Positions 50,445-59,275 are shown, counted from the stretch's first letter. The stretch: 64,000 bases of DNA from JBLHKT01 sp043101615 (GCA_043101615.1 JBICID010000128.1:7768-71767), one strand, 5' to 3'. A program made the numbers and translations. The notes: generated by a model not told the origin, from the letters alone.

Positions 50445-51025
50445 GACTCCCCACGGATGCGCTCGCGCTGCACGTGACCGGGGCCGTGCTGCTGATCGCC
50501 TCGATCTGGGCGGGGTACCAGTTCGGGTACGCCTCGGTTCGGGACGGTGAGGCCCGGGTCGAGGCGCTCCGGACCGTGCTGGCGCACCGGACGGACACGC
50601 TGCAGGCGATGCCCGAGCCGGCCCCGCGGGTGCCCGGCGGGACACCGGTCGTGATCCGTTCCCAGCCGGCGATGACGCCGACCGTTTTCCTGGCGACGAT
50701 CGAGTCGCTGGCGCGTGAGTGCGAGCTGAGCGGGGTGAGCTCGAGGGAGCTCGATCGCCCCGCGCCCGAGACTCGCGCGGGGAGGGGGGGAACCGAGCGG
50801 GATGGTGGAAACGGGGGGGGTGGGGAGTCGCGCGGTGCGGAGCAGCCCGGACTCGAGGTCGTCGGGCGGGGCGGGTACGACGGCGTGATCGCGTTCTTCG
50901 AGCTGCTGGACCGTAGGCTCTCGGCGCTCGAGATCAGGTCCGTACGCATCACCGGGCTGCCGGGCGGGGGCGTCGAGTGGGCCATGGTCTGTGTGAATCA
51001 CACGGGTCGTGCGGGCGAGCCGTAA
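50441..51025 (+). CDS. PilO-like assembly protein
   Basis: A 194-residue single-pass protein: helix about residues 9-30 (LHVTGAVLLIASIWAGYQFG), a short coiled coil, then a periplasmic domain ending in RLSALEIRSVRITGLPGGGVEWAMV, typical of the PilO/GspM fold. A Gly/Glu-rich low-complexity insert (about residues 110-132) interrupts the domain. Identification rests on topology and gene order more than sequence. The GspC/PilP-like gene starts 54 bases later. Confidence 0.75.
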   Translation: MRLPTDALALHVTGAVLLIASIWAGYQFGYASVRDGEARVEALRTVLAHRTDTLQAMPEPAPRVPGGTPVVIRSQPAMTPTVFLATIESLARECELSGVSSRELDRPAPETRAGRGGTERDGGNGGGGESRGAEQPGLEVVGRGGYDGVIAFFELLDRRLSALEIRSVRITGLPGGGVEWAMVCVNHTGRAGEP

Positions 51026-51079
51026 AAGCGCTGCACGCGGTCGCTTGACGGCCACGCCCCGAGATCGTCCACTCCGCGT

Positions 51080-51622
51080 GTGAGACTCACACGGAACCAA
51101 CGGATCGCGCTCGGTGCGCTCGGCGTCGCGGTGGCGGCGCTCGTCGCGGACAAGGCCCTGCTGACCCCCCGCGGGGCCTCCGGCTCGGAGGCGCGTGCGT
51201 CGGTCGCGCCCGGGGAGGCGCGGACGGTGCGGAAGGTCCCGGGATCCGCCGAGCACCTGAGCGCCAACCTGAGCGTGGTGTCCCACTGGGCGGACACGGT
51301 GGACCTGAGGGCGTCGGACCCGTTCGCGTGGGGGGCGGTTCGGGAGGCCCCGGCGCGGGTCGATCCGCTGGCGAGTTTCTCCGAGACGGTGAGCGCTTGG
51401 CTGGTCTCCTCCATCATGGGCACGCCGGGACGGCGCATCGCGGTCATCAACGGTGAGCCCGTGCGTGTGGACGAGTCGATCCCGTTCTCGCCGGGCGACG
51501 GGCGCACGGCGAAGATCGTCGAGATCCGCGAGCAGAGCGTGGTGCTGTACCACGACGGCGAGACGATCACGCTGACGATGCCCGTGAACGCCCTATCGGA
51601 CGTTCCCGGGGATCGTTCGTGA
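51080..51622 (+). CDS. PilP/GspC-like or GspB-like periplasmic linker protein
   Basis: A 180-residue single-pass protein with helix IALGALGVAVAALVADKALL, a disordered linker and a C-terminal beta domain: SIMGTPGRRIAVINGEPVRVDESI and TAKIVEIREQSVVLYHDGETITLTMP. This domain form is that of GspC HR, GspB and PilP proteins, which connect the inner-membrane platform to the secretin. The secretin itself is not encoded in the window. The start is GTG at 51080. Which of the three families it belongs to is uncertain. Confidence 0.7.
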   Translation: MRLTRNQRIALGALGVAVAALVADKALLTPRGASGSEARASVAPGEARTVRKVPGSAEHLSANLSVVSHWADTVDLRASDPFAWGAVREAPARVDPLASFSETVSAWLVSSIMGTPGRRIAVINGEPVRVDESIPFSPGDGRTAKIVEIREQSVVLYHDGETITLTMPVNALSDVPGDRS

Positions 51623-51760
51623 GGATCGTGCGGGGGGTCCGGGCCCGTCTGGGGTGACGGATCGATGCCGGATGTCAGTGGGCGGGCGAGTGGGTCGATC
51701 AGGGTGGTGTGCCGGATCACCGGCCGATCCGATCCGGACCCAGCTCAGGAGATTTGTGAG

Positions 51761-52231
51761 ATGATCAATTCCAGGAACAACCGCCGGGCGTTCAGCCTGA
51801 TCGAGCTCGTGATCGTCGTGGTCATCATCGGGATCATCGGGGCGATCGCGATCCCCCGCATGAGCCGCGGCGCCGCGGGCGCCGCCGACGCGTCGCTGAC
51901 CGCCGACCTCGCGGTGCTCCGCAACGCGATCGACCTGTACCACACCGAGCACCAGGGCACCTACCCGACCCTGACCGACTTCGTCGACCAGCTCACGACC
52001 TACACCGAGCTGGACGGCACGCCGTCGGCGAGCAAGACCGCCACCGCGATCTACGGCCCCTACCTGCGGGCGGTGCCCGAGCTGAAGGTCAAGGGCACGG
52101 GCAACGGCTCGTCGGTGGTGGTGGCCACCCTGGGCGGCGCCGGCGGCTGGGTGTACGACGAGACGACCGGCGAGATCACCGCCAACTCCGTCGAGACCGA
52201 CGACCAGGGCGTGGCGTACAACACGTACTGA
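51761..52231 (+). CDS. GspG-like major pseudopilin
   Basis: A 156-residue pseudopilin with a short leader, cleavage region RRAFSLIELVIVVVIIG and the Glu at +5. The -1 residue is Ala rather than the usual Gly. The globular part has RNAIDLYHTEHQGTYPTLTDFVDQL and GWVYDETTGEITANS, characteristic of GspG. ATG 51761 is preceded by AGGAG at nine bases. A 138-base gap precedes it, the longest in this operon, so a separate promoter for high expression is possible; none is evident by eye. Confidence 0.9.
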   Translation: MINSRNNRRAFSLIELVIVVVIIGIIGAIAIPRMSRGAAGAADASLTADLAVLRNAIDLYHTEHQGTYPTLTDFVDQLTTYTELDGTPSASKTATAIYGPYLRAVPELKVKGTGNGSSVVVATLGGAGGWVYDETTGEITANSVETDDQGVAYNTY

Positions 52232-52256
52232 TCCCACGCCTCCGACTGGGGCGAGC

Positions 52257-52787
52257 ATGACCAGACCCGCACGAACGCACGTGAACCCGGGCCCAGGTGG
52301 GAGGCCCGGGTTTTCTTTGCTGGAAACCGTGATGGTCGTCGCGGTGCTGGCCATCCTGGCCTCTGTCGCCGTGCCAGCGTACGCCTCGGCCCGGCACCGG
52401 TCCGGCTCCCGGATCGCGGCGGCGACCGTGTCGCAGCTCGCCGCGCAGAGCGCGGACACCGCGTACGCCACCCGGCGCATGCACACGCTCGAGGTCGGGG
52501 GCGACCGGAACTCGCTGATCCTGACCCCGGCCGGGCAGGAGCCCGAGACCCTCGCCACGCTGGACGGTGCCGGCGTGTTCCCGTCGACCAAGGCCCCGTA
52601 CGTGTCGGCCCTGGAGTTCGGGCGTGACGGGATCGCCACGACGTCCGTCTCGTGGGCGGTGGTCGTGGGCACGGCCAGCACCGGCGTGGTGTTCGAGTCG
52701 GGCCGGGCCGAGCCCGGGATCTCACCGACCACCAAGGCAACCGATGCCCAATCGATCATCGTGAAGGCGCTGTCGCTGGACCTATGA
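52257..52787 (+). CDS. Minor pseudopilin (prepilin-type signal)
   Basis: A 176-residue protein with signal GRPGFSLLETVMVVAVLAILA, having Gly at -1 and Glu at +5. The globular domain is small and Ser/Thr-rich and fits a GspH-like minor pseudopilin, but subtype cannot be fixed. It starts 25 bases after the GspG-like gene, and its stop overlaps the next pseudopilin ATG by four bases. Confidence 0.85.
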   Translation: MTRPARTHVNPGPGGRPGFSLLETVMVVAVLAILASVAVPAYASARHRSGSRIAAATVSQLAAQSADTAYATRRMHTLEVGGDRNSLILTPAGQEPETLATLDGAGVFPSTKAPYVSALEFGRDGIATTSVSWAVVVGTASTGVVFESGRAEPGISPTTKATDAQSIIVKALSLDL

Positions 52788-53284
52788 GACACCAGACCTC
52801 CATCCGGCGCGGGTACACGCTGCTCGAGATGCTGCTCGCGATGGGCGCCTCGACGGTGCTGATCGCCGCGATGGGGTCCGTGATCGTGCTGACCTCGACC
52901 GCCGTCCCCGCCGGCGACAGCCGTTCGGAGCTCGCGGCCCAGGCCAACGCCGCCCTGCAGCGCGTGGCGGACGACGCGTCGGTGGCCCTGGCGGTCAACA
53001 TCCAGCCGGACCTGCTCGCGCTGGCCGTGCCCGACCGGGACGGTGACGGGTCGCCCGACATCGTGGTCTACCAGGTCGGGGCGGGCGGGCTCTCGCGCGG
53101 GGAGCGGGCCGACGATCCCGACGGCGTGGTGCTGGCCGAGGGCGTCACCTCGCTCACGGCGTCCCCCGACTTCGGCCTGCGTGGGGACGGGCGTCTCCGC
53201 TCGCTGCGGATCGCGCTTGGGGTCGATTCCGTGGGCACGCTGCTCACCTCCGCCGAGACCCTCCCGAGGCCGAGCCGACCATGA
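52784..53284 (+). CDS. Minor pseudopilin (GspJ-like position)
   Basis: A 166-residue protein with cleavage region RRGYTLLEMLLAMGAS, Gly at -1 and Glu at +5. The helix is followed by DSRSELAAQANAALQRVADDAS, and the C-terminal domain includes a DRDGDGSPD acidic loop that could bind Ca2+. Gene order suggests GspJ or GspI. Overlaps with both neighbours are four bases. Confidence 0.85.
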   Translation: MRHQTSIRRGYTLLEMLLAMGASTVLIAAMGSVIVLTSTAVPAGDSRSELAAQANAALQRVADDASVALAVNIQPDLLALAVPDRDGDGSPDIVVYQVGAGGLSRGERADDPDGVVLAEGVTSLTASPDFGLRGDGRLRSLRIALGVDSVGTLLTSAETLPRPSRP

Positions 53285-53823
53285 GGTGCCGCACATGGCA
53301 ACCCGACGCGTTCCGGCGGGGCGTCTCGCTCATCGAGGTGGCCCTGTCCACGGTCGTGCTGGCGGTGGTGCTGACGGGCGCGCTGCGGGTGCTCGCGGGC
53401 GTGGTCGATCGTCGGGAGCACGCGGTCCGCGCAACGCTGGGGCGCACGCTGGCCGACGACCTGCTGGCGCAGGCGATGAGCCTGCCGTTCACCGCCCCCG
53501 GCGTGCTTCGCGACTTGGAATGGGGCCCGTCGGAGTCCGAATCGTCGGGGGGGGCGTGGGGCCAGTTCAACGACTGCGATGATTTCGACGGGTGGGAGTC
53601 CTCTCCTCCGAAAGAACCGGACGGCGACGCGATGCGGGATTTCCCGGGGTGGTCGCGGAGCGTGTCGGTCGAATGGGTCTCGCCGGACGCCCCCGACACG
53701 CCGGTCGCCGGCCCGACCGACGTGAAGCGGATCACGGTGGAGGTCCACTTCGCCGGCAAGGCGGTGGCGACGAGCGTGGGCTACCGGACGCGTGCCGGCC
53801 AGCGAACGGTGGAGCCGCGATGA
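53281..53823 (+). CDS. Minor pseudopilin (GspI-like position)
   Basis: A 180-residue protein with signal RRGVSLIEVALSTVVLAVVL, Gly at -1 and Glu at +5. The VALSTVVLAVVLTGAL helix is typical of GspI. The central region is acidic and Trp/Ser-rich (CDDFDGWESS). It is joined by four-base overlaps to the pseudopilins before it and the GspK-like gene after it. Confidence 0.83.
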   Translation: MRCRTWQPDAFRRGVSLIEVALSTVVLAVVLTGALRVLAGVVDRREHAVRATLGRTLADDLLAQAMSLPFTAPGVLRDLEWGPSESESSGGAWGQFNDCDDFDGWESSPPKEPDGDAMRDFPGWSRSVSVEWVSPDAPDTPVAGPTDVKRITVEVHFAGKAVATSVGYRTRAGQRTVEPR

Positions 53824-55097
53824 CTCACACGCGTGCCCAATCCAGACGCGGATCGGTCTACCTGCTTGTCCTGCTGACCGCGGCGTTTGTGCTGGCGACC
53901 GGGCTGGCGGCCCTCACGCTGGAGACCCGCACGCACGAGCGGACCGGGCTGCACGCGGAGGTGGCGGCCTCCCGACTCGCGGCCCGGTCCGGGCTCGATC
54001 TGGCGCTCCAGCACCTGGAGGACACCCCGGGCTGGCGCGCAACGGCCCCCGCGAACGGGCTGGTGTACCAGAAGACCGTCCGCATCGGCGAGACGGATCA
54101 CACCGTCGCGGCGTACGCCGTCGCATCGGACGGCACGCTCGATGACGAGTCGGAGCCCTTCGAGCTGAGCGTGCGGGCCAAGGCGGAGCGCGCCGTCGGT
54201 CGCCTGGCGGTGCTGGTGGAGCCGCGCCCGATCCCGATGGACGTGCTCGAGCTGGGGCTGTACAGCGGGAACCGCGCACGGCTTGACGCCTCCGTGACCG
54301 TCTCGTCGGACGCGGACCTGGGGGCCGCGGGTCAGCTCGAGGGTGGCGGGCAGGTCGTGAGCGTGTCGCTGGAGTCGGAGACTGATATCCGGGATCTGAC
54401 GACGACCGCGGACGCCGGCGTGGGAGTGTTCCCGCGTGAGCGTCCCGCCGACGGGCTGGTCGACACGTACGCGTCGATGGCGTCCGAACTCGAGACCTCG
54501 AGGCTGGACACAGACAGCGGGGCGTACGTGATCGAGCGGGTGGTGATCGGGCCCGGGCTCAACCCGTACGGCACCGACAACGATCGTGGCTGCTACGTGA
54601 TCCACAACGGGTCGAGCGAGGTCGTCGTCCGCAACGCCCGGATCATCGGGACCCTGATCACGACCGGGTCCGGCGGCGTGACGCTGGAAGAGAGCGTCAA
54701 CATGGTCCCGACGACGGAGAGCTGGCCTGTGCTGATCACGAGAGGGCCGCTGACGATCCGCACAAGCGGCGCCGCCCTGAGCGAGCTGGAGCAGCTGGTA
54801 AACTACAACCCAACCGGTCTGAGCCTGCTGGGCCTGCTGACCCTGGACCTCGACATCGACCTGCTCGACACCTATCCCAACGTGCTCGACGGGATCGTGT
54901 TCACCGCTTCCTCGATGTGGATCGGGCCGGGCCGTTGCCACGCGACGGGCAGCGTGATCGCGCTGGGCCAGATCGAGGTGAGCGACGGCGTGCAGCTCGT
55001 GCTCGAGGAAGATCTCAACGCGCGGGCCTTCCCGCCGACCGGCTTCGAGTCGGCCCGTGGCCAGCGTCTGCACCCGGTGGAGTGGCTGGACCCGTAA
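53820..55097 (+). CDS. GspK/PilX-like protein at the end of the pseudopilin cluster
   Basis: A 425-residue protein with RRGSVYLLVLLTAAFVLATGLAAL at the N-terminus. It looks like a prepilin-type helix after a Gly, but lacks the Glu at +5, as in GspK, the pseudopilus tip protein. The helix is followed by RLAARSGLDLALQHLEDTPGW, similar to GspK and PilX. The C-terminal half contains repeated beta-strand elements (VRNARIIGTLITTGSGGVTLEES, VIALGQIEVSDGVQL) that could form a beta helix, unlike classical GspK. It is the last gene of the operon and converges on the HD-GYP gene with a 29-base gap. Confidence 0.72.
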   Translation: MTHTRAQSRRGSVYLLVLLTAAFVLATGLAALTLETRTHERTGLHAEVAASRLAARSGLDLALQHLEDTPGWRATAPANGLVYQKTVRIGETDHTVAAYAVASDGTLDDESEPFELSVRAKAERAVGRLAVLVEPRPIPMDVLELGLYSGNRARLDASVTVSSDADLGAAGQLEGGGQVVSVSLESETDIRDLTTTADAGVGVFPRERPADGLVDTYASMASELETSRLDTDSGAYVIERVVIGPGLNPYGTDNDRGCYVIHNGSSEVVVRNARIIGTLITTGSGGVTLEESVNMVPTTESWPVLITRGPLTIRTSGAALSELEQLVNYNPTGLSLLGLLTLDLDIDLLDTYPNVLDGIVFTASSMWIGPGRCHATGSVIALGQIEVSDGVQLVLEEDLNARAFPPTGFESARGQRLHPVEWLDP

Positions 55098-55126
55098 GGC
55101 GACTCGGCGGTCCGCCCGGCCCGCAC

Positions 55127-56767
55127 TCAGGCCGCGGAGGGCAGGTCGCCCAGGTCGTGTTCCTGTCTCTGGTGTTCCCGCACACGCTCGTCGTAGGCCG
55201 TGAAATCCAGCCGGACGAAGGCTCGCGCGAGCTGCGCATCGAACTGCTGGCCGGCGCACCGCTCGATCTCCTGGAGGACCAGGTCGCGCGGCATCGCGGG
55301 ACGGTACGACCGCGTCGAGCTCATCGCGTCGAAGGTGTCGGCCAGTGCGATGATCCTGGCCATCAGCGGGATCTGCTCGCCCGAGAGGTTGTGCGGGTAG
55401 CCCCGCCCGTCCCAGCGTTCGTGGTGGTGCAGCACCCCCGGCAGCACGTCCCGCAGCGCGGGGATGTCCCGCAGGATGCGGTACCCGATCTCCGGGTGGG
55501 CCCGGATCTTGTCGAACTCCTCGTCGGTGAGGCGCCCCGGCTTGGTCAGCACTTTCTCGGCGACGCCGATCTTGCCCACGTCGTGCACCAGCCCGGCGAT
55601 GTGGATCCGGTCGCACTCCGCGGGCCGGAGCCCCACGCCCCTGGCCAGGGCCGAGGACAGCATCGCGACGCGTTCGGAGTGGCCCCGGGTGTACCGGTCC
55701 TTGGCGTCGATCGCCGCGGTGAGCGCCCGGAGCGTCCCGAGGAACGTGACCCGCTGGTCGTGGAACAGCAGGACGTTGTTGAGGAACGAGAAGACGTACC
55801 CGCCGACCGCCTCGAACAGCAGCGTCTCGTAGCTGCTGATCTGGTTGTCCCGCCCCGCCTTCAGCCCGGCGGCGAGCAGGCCGAGAATCTCGCCGTCGCG
55901 TCGGATGGGCTGCACCACGACCTGCGGTCCGATCGCCCGGGGAATGCCGTGGCTCTCGTCCAGGATCATGCACTTGCCGTCCGCGGCGTCGATGCAGGCC
56001 TCCTCGAACAGCGCGACGTGATCGCGGTAGTGCCCGAGCACGATCTCGTCGTCGTTGACCGAGATCAGCTGTCCCTGCAGCCCCTCCGGGAGCCTCAGGT
56101 CGGAGGCGACCCGGGTGAGGACCCACCGGAAGGCGGTGGTCTCGTACAGGCGGGTCGTGATGTCGGTCAGCACACGCTCGGGGTGCGAGACGTCCCCCAG
56201 CAGGCGTCCGATGGAGTAGAGCGAATGGATCGTCTCGTAGGCGTCGGTGAGCTGGTCGGTGAATCCGGAGACCGTGTCGTCCCGCGTCTCGACGTGCGTG
56301 AGGTCCTCGAGGGTGCCCCGCAGCAGGCGGTGCACCGAATCGACCGATCCGGGCCCCAGACGCGGCGCGCCGGCGAAGGCACGCTGGAGACCGTCGTGTT
56401 CGGGGGCACCCGGAGAGAGCCCAAGCCCGGTCAGCCCGTGCGCCTCGAAGTCGTCGCCGAACCCCACCCCGACGAGCAGCCCGGCGCACCGGCGACGCTC
56501 CATCAGCCGGAACGGGAGCAGCCAGAGCCCGCGCACGCCCTGCACGGCGCGGGGCGTGTTTTCCTCGGCCCAGCGCGGGGCCGCCTCACGCAGCGCGCGC
56601 CGGATCGGCTCCGCGGAGGCCAGCGGTTCGAGGCCGCGACTGTTCGAGAGCGTCCGCCGGAGCTCGCCGTCCAGGCCCACACGCCACACGCTCAACCCGG
56701 TCTCCTCGCAGCGACGGATGAATCGCTCCGGGATCGGTCTCGGGCTGGGCGTGTCGAGTCGCGTCAT
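55127..56767 (-). CDS. GAF-HD-GYP domain c-di-GMP phosphodiesterase
   Basis: A 546-residue protein with an N-terminal sensor part, a GAF-like domain (about residues 190-330) and an HD-GYP domain (about 345-520). The catalytic signature is complete: HSERVA, HDVGKIGV, RAHPEIGYRIL, HHERWDGRGYP and ALADTFDAMSS. It would hydrolyse c-di-GMP to pGpG or GMP. No membrane helix is seen. Its ATG overlaps the stop of the response regulator gene by four bases, so the two form one unit. The gene converges on the pseudopilin cluster. Confidence 0.94.
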   Translation of the reverse strand: MTRLDTPSPRPIPERFIRRCEETGLSVWRVGLDGELRRTLSNSRGLEPLASAEPIRRALREAAPRWAEENTPRAVQGVRGLWLLPFRLMERRRCAGLLVGVGFGDDFEAHGLTGLGLSPGAPEHDGLQRAFAGAPRLGPGSVDSVHRLLRGTLEDLTHVETRDDTVSGFTDQLTDAYETIHSLYSIGRLLGDVSHPERVLTDITTRLYETTAFRWVLTRVASDLRLPEGLQGQLISVNDDEIVLGHYRDHVALFEEACIDAADGKCMILDESHGIPRAIGPQVVVQPIRRDGEILGLLAAGLKAGRDNQISSYETLLFEAVGGYVFSFLNNVLLFHDQRVTFLGTLRALTAAIDAKDRYTRGHSERVAMLSSALARGVGLRPAECDRIHIAGLVHDVGKIGVAEKVLTKPGRLTDEEFDKIRAHPEIGYRILRDIPALRDVLPGVLHHHERWDGRGYPHNLSGEQIPLMARIIALADTFDAMSSTRSYRPAMPRDLVLQEIERCAGQQFDAQLARAFVRLDFTAYDERVREHQRQEHDLGDLPSAA

Positions 56768-57156
56768 GCGGCGTCCCGGAGCGTGCCGCCCTGGTCCAGG
56801 AGTTGGCGGATCCGATCGACGAGCACCGTCGCCGAGAATGGCTTGGGCATCACCTCGCTGATGCGTGCGCGCCCCTCCTGCTCGCGGTCCATCACGTAGC
56901 CGCGCGCGGTGAGCAGGATGATGGGGATGCGTGTGAGCGAGGACTCCTCCCGCATCGCGAGCGCCATCTCGATGCCGCTCATGTAGGGCATCTGGAGGTC
57001 CGAAACGACCAGGTCGACGTCGTGTTCGAGCGCGAGCTCGAGGCCCTCCTCCCCGTCGCAGGCGACGAGCGTCCGATAGCCCTCCTTCTCGAGGCGTCGG
57101 GACACGACGTGGGTGATCTGCGGCTCGTCGTCCACGAGCAGAATCGTTGCGGGCAT
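56764..57156 (-). CDS. Stand-alone response regulator receiver protein
   Basis: A 130-residue CheY-like protein. The acidic pocket is D9 and D10 in LLVDDEP, the phospho-acceptor is D53 in VVSDLQMP, and the signalling residues are Thr in LLTARG and Lys in MPKPFS. There is no output domain. GGAGG lies five bases before ATG 57156. With the following HD-GYP gene it may form a two-protein version of the common REC-HD-GYP fusion. The histidine kinase at 44131 is the only kinase in the window and is a possible partner. Confidence 0.93.
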   Translation of the reverse strand: MPATILLVDDEPQITHVVSRRLEKEGYRTLVACDGEEGLELALEHDVDLVVSDLQMPYMSGIEMALAMREESSLTRIPIILLTARGYVMDREQEGRARISEVMPKPFSATVLVDRIRQLLDQGGTLRDAA

Positions 57157-57289
57157 GCCGTCCTCCGGGTGTGCGGACCGGCGTCCGCCGGTCGCGCCGG
57201 ACATCGGCCGATTCTCCCCCCGGATCGAGCGGAATCCGGCGTCCGGACGGGATTCTGGTCGGTCAGGGCGAGGGTGGAGGCTGGAGGGA

Positions 57290-58174
57290 TCACCCGGTGG
57301 GCGGGGGCAGGCGCAGGTAGCGGTTGAGCAGCGGCACCCCCAGATAGAACGGGACCGTGTCGATCATCGCGAACACGACCTTGAAGGCGTACCCGGTCGC
57401 GATCAGGACGACGAGCTGGAGCGTGACATCCCGGGCGGGATCGATCACGCCGGCGAGGGCCCCCAGCGCGAACGAGATCAGGATCACCGCGGTGGTGTCG
57501 ATGAGCTGGCTGACCAGCGTGGAGCCGTTGTTGCGCAGCCAAAGGTACCTGCCCTTGGTGACGCGCTTCCAGAAGTGGAAGACGTGCACGTCCACGAACT
57601 GGGCGGTGAGATAGGCGAGCATCGAGGCCGTGACCGCCCCGAAGGCCAGGGCCCGCACCTCGAAGAAGACGGGCGGGCGTGAGACGGTGACGACGTCGTC
57701 GCCCTGGAGGCGCTGGGCGATGTCCGGCACGGGCACGCCGTCGCTGCCCACCGTCTCGAAGCCCGGAAGGACGCCCCCGAGCCACAGGACCGTGATGACC
57801 CAGAGGTTGAGGACCAGGCCGATCCAGACCACCAGGCTGGCGCGGTGCCGCCCGTACAGCTCGCTGATGAAGTCGGTGCACAGGAAGGTGATCGGGTAGG
57901 GGAGCACGCCGACGGCGACGGCGAAGACGGTGGCGCCGGTCTCGGGATTCCCGTCCAGGTCCAGCTCGAAGAGCCTGATGAACCTGGAGATGCCCAGGAT
58001 GTTGAGCATCGCCAGGGTGCCCAGGAACAGGCCGGCGAAGGCCAGAAAGACCGACTCCCGTCTCGCGTGCAGGGTGGCCTCCGGCAGCTCCGGCAGGCCG
58101 TCGTAGGCGTGCTGGCTGCTGGGCAGCGGGGTGTCCCGGGATCGACGGGACTCGCCTGTGGGGATGAGCGGCAT
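57290..58174 (-). CDS. Queuosine precursor transporter family (YhhQ/VUT) membrane protein
   Basis: A 294-residue protein of the YhhQ family, which takes up preQ0/preQ1 for queuosine synthesis. Diagnostic segments are YPITFLCTDFISELYG (family TDLxxEYxG), TAQFVDVHVFHFWKR, LWLRNNGSTLVSQLIDTTAVI and FKVVFAMIDTVPFYLG. About six to seven helices are present. A 60-residue insertion near VPDIAQRLQGDDVV is not usual. The N-terminal 45 residues are cytoplasmic and polar. It is divergent from scpB with a 58-base gap. No que gene is near. Confidence 0.87.
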   Translation of the reverse strand: MPLIPTGESRRSRDTPLPSSQHAYDGLPELPEATLHARRESVFLAFAGLFLGTLAMLNILGISRFIRLFELDLDGNPETGATVFAVAVGVLPYPITFLCTDFISELYGRHRASLVVWIGLVLNLWVITVLWLGGVLPGFETVGSDGVPVPDIAQRLQGDDVVTVSRPPVFFEVRALAFGAVTASMLAYLTAQFVDVHVFHFWKRVTKGRYLWLRNNGSTLVSQLIDTTAVILISFALGALAGVIDPARDVTLQLVVLIATGYAFKVVFAMIDTVPFYLGVPLLNRYLRLPPPTG

Positions 58175-58232
58175 GGGCACAGGGTAGCGGGGCGGCGTGC
58201 GAACGCCGGGCCTCGCGGATAGCATGCACCCC

Positions 58233-58826
58233 ATGAGCACGGACGCGCAGGTCATGAATCCACCGGACACATCGGACCCGAATGCGGGCGACACGCCACT
58301 GGACGCCACCCTGGAGGCGGTGCTGCTGACGCTGGACCGCCCGACCACGACCGAGTCTCTGCTGGACGCGGTCTCGGTCGTGCACCCCGGCCTGGACGCC
58401 GAGGACGTCGAGAACGCCATCGCCAGGCTCAACGCGGACTACGAGTCCACCGGGCGGGCGTTCCGCATCGAGCAGGTCGCCGGGGGGCACCGCCTGATGA
58501 CCCTCCCGCGTCACGCGACCGCGGTCGCGGCCTACCACCGCTCCAAGGCGACCACACGCCTCTCGCGTGCGGCGCTCGAGACGCTCTCGATCATCGCGTA
58601 CCGCCAGCCCATCACGCGCGCCCAGCTCGAGGTCATCCGCGGCGTCGCCTGCGGGGAGATCCTCCGGACCCTGACCGAACGCCGGATGGTCATGGTCAAG
58701 GGACGGGCCGAGGAGCTCGGGCGTCCGATGCTGTACGGCACGACCCGGCACTTCCTCGACGCCTTCGGACTGGCGTCCGTCAAGGACCTGCCGAATCTCG
58801 ACGACACCACCCCGGACCCATCCTGA
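58233..58826 (+). CDS. scpB: Segregation and condensation protein B
   Basis: ScpB is the winged-helix partner of ScpA in the SMC condensin complex. The 197-residue protein has LDATLEAVLLTLDRPTT, RAFRIEQVAGGHRLMTLP, the central motif LSRAALETLSIIAYRQPITRAQLEVIRGV and GRAEELGRPMLYGTTRHFLDAFGL. ATG 58233 was chosen; ATG 58224 or GTG 58197 would add a few non-conserved residues. scpA and smc are not in the window. A lipoprotein gene follows after ten bases. Confidence 0.94.
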   Translation: MSTDAQVMNPPDTSDPNAGDTPLDATLEAVLLTLDRPTTTESLLDAVSVVHPGLDAEDVENAIARLNADYESTGRAFRIEQVAGGHRLMTLPRHATAVAAYHRSKATTRLSRAALETLSIIAYRQPITRAQLEVIRGVACGEILRTLTERRMVMVKGRAEELGRPMLYGTTRHFLDAFGLASVKDLPNLDDTTPDPS

Positions 58827-58836
58827 CGGAGATCGC

Positions 58837-59232
58837 ATGACGCACGGACGAATCGCATCATCCTTCGCACTCGCCGTACTGCTCGCTACCTTGTCCGGGT
58901 GCGCGAACACCACGATCAAGGGGCGGGTCATCCCCGGCGAGATCGGGCGCGTGCTGATCGTCCCGATCAGCGACGAGCGGATGGAGGAACCCGGCGTCGC
59001 GGACGCCGAGGTCACCATCAGGCAGGGCGGCGTGCTGGCCAAGGGCAAGACGACCGGCGACGGCGGCTTCTCCTTCAGCGTCCGCGACGACACGATGCGC
59101 TCCGGACCGATCCAGGTGCTCGTCGAGGGCGACTCGATCTTCCGCGTGCAGAACCAGGTCCAGATCCCGAGCGACGGGCAGGCGATCCTGGTCAATGCCG
59201 TCAGGCGAACCCCGAGCGAGAACGAGCCGTAA
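58837..59232 (+). CDS. Small lipoprotein with carboxypeptidase-regulatory-like domain
   Basis: A 131-residue lipoprotein with signal SFALAVLLATLSGC (lipobox LSGC). The mature part resembles a small beta sandwich: TIKGRVIPGEIGRVLIV, DAEVTIRQGGVLAKGKTTGDGGFSFSV, similar to the carboxypeptidase regulatory-like/transthyretin fold. Function is unknown. It lies ten bases after scpB and 43 bases before the DUF58 gene, so it belongs to the same plus-strand run. Confidence 0.75.
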   Translation: MTHGRIASSFALAVLLATLSGCANTTIKGRVIPGEIGRVLIVPISDERMEEPGVADAEVTIRQGGVLAKGKTTGDGGFSFSVRDDTMRSGPIQVLVEGDSIFRVQNQVQIPSDGQAILVNAVRRTPSENEP

Positions 59233-59275
59233 GGTCCGGGGAGCACCCCGACCCCGAACCCGAGACGGCCCCCGC

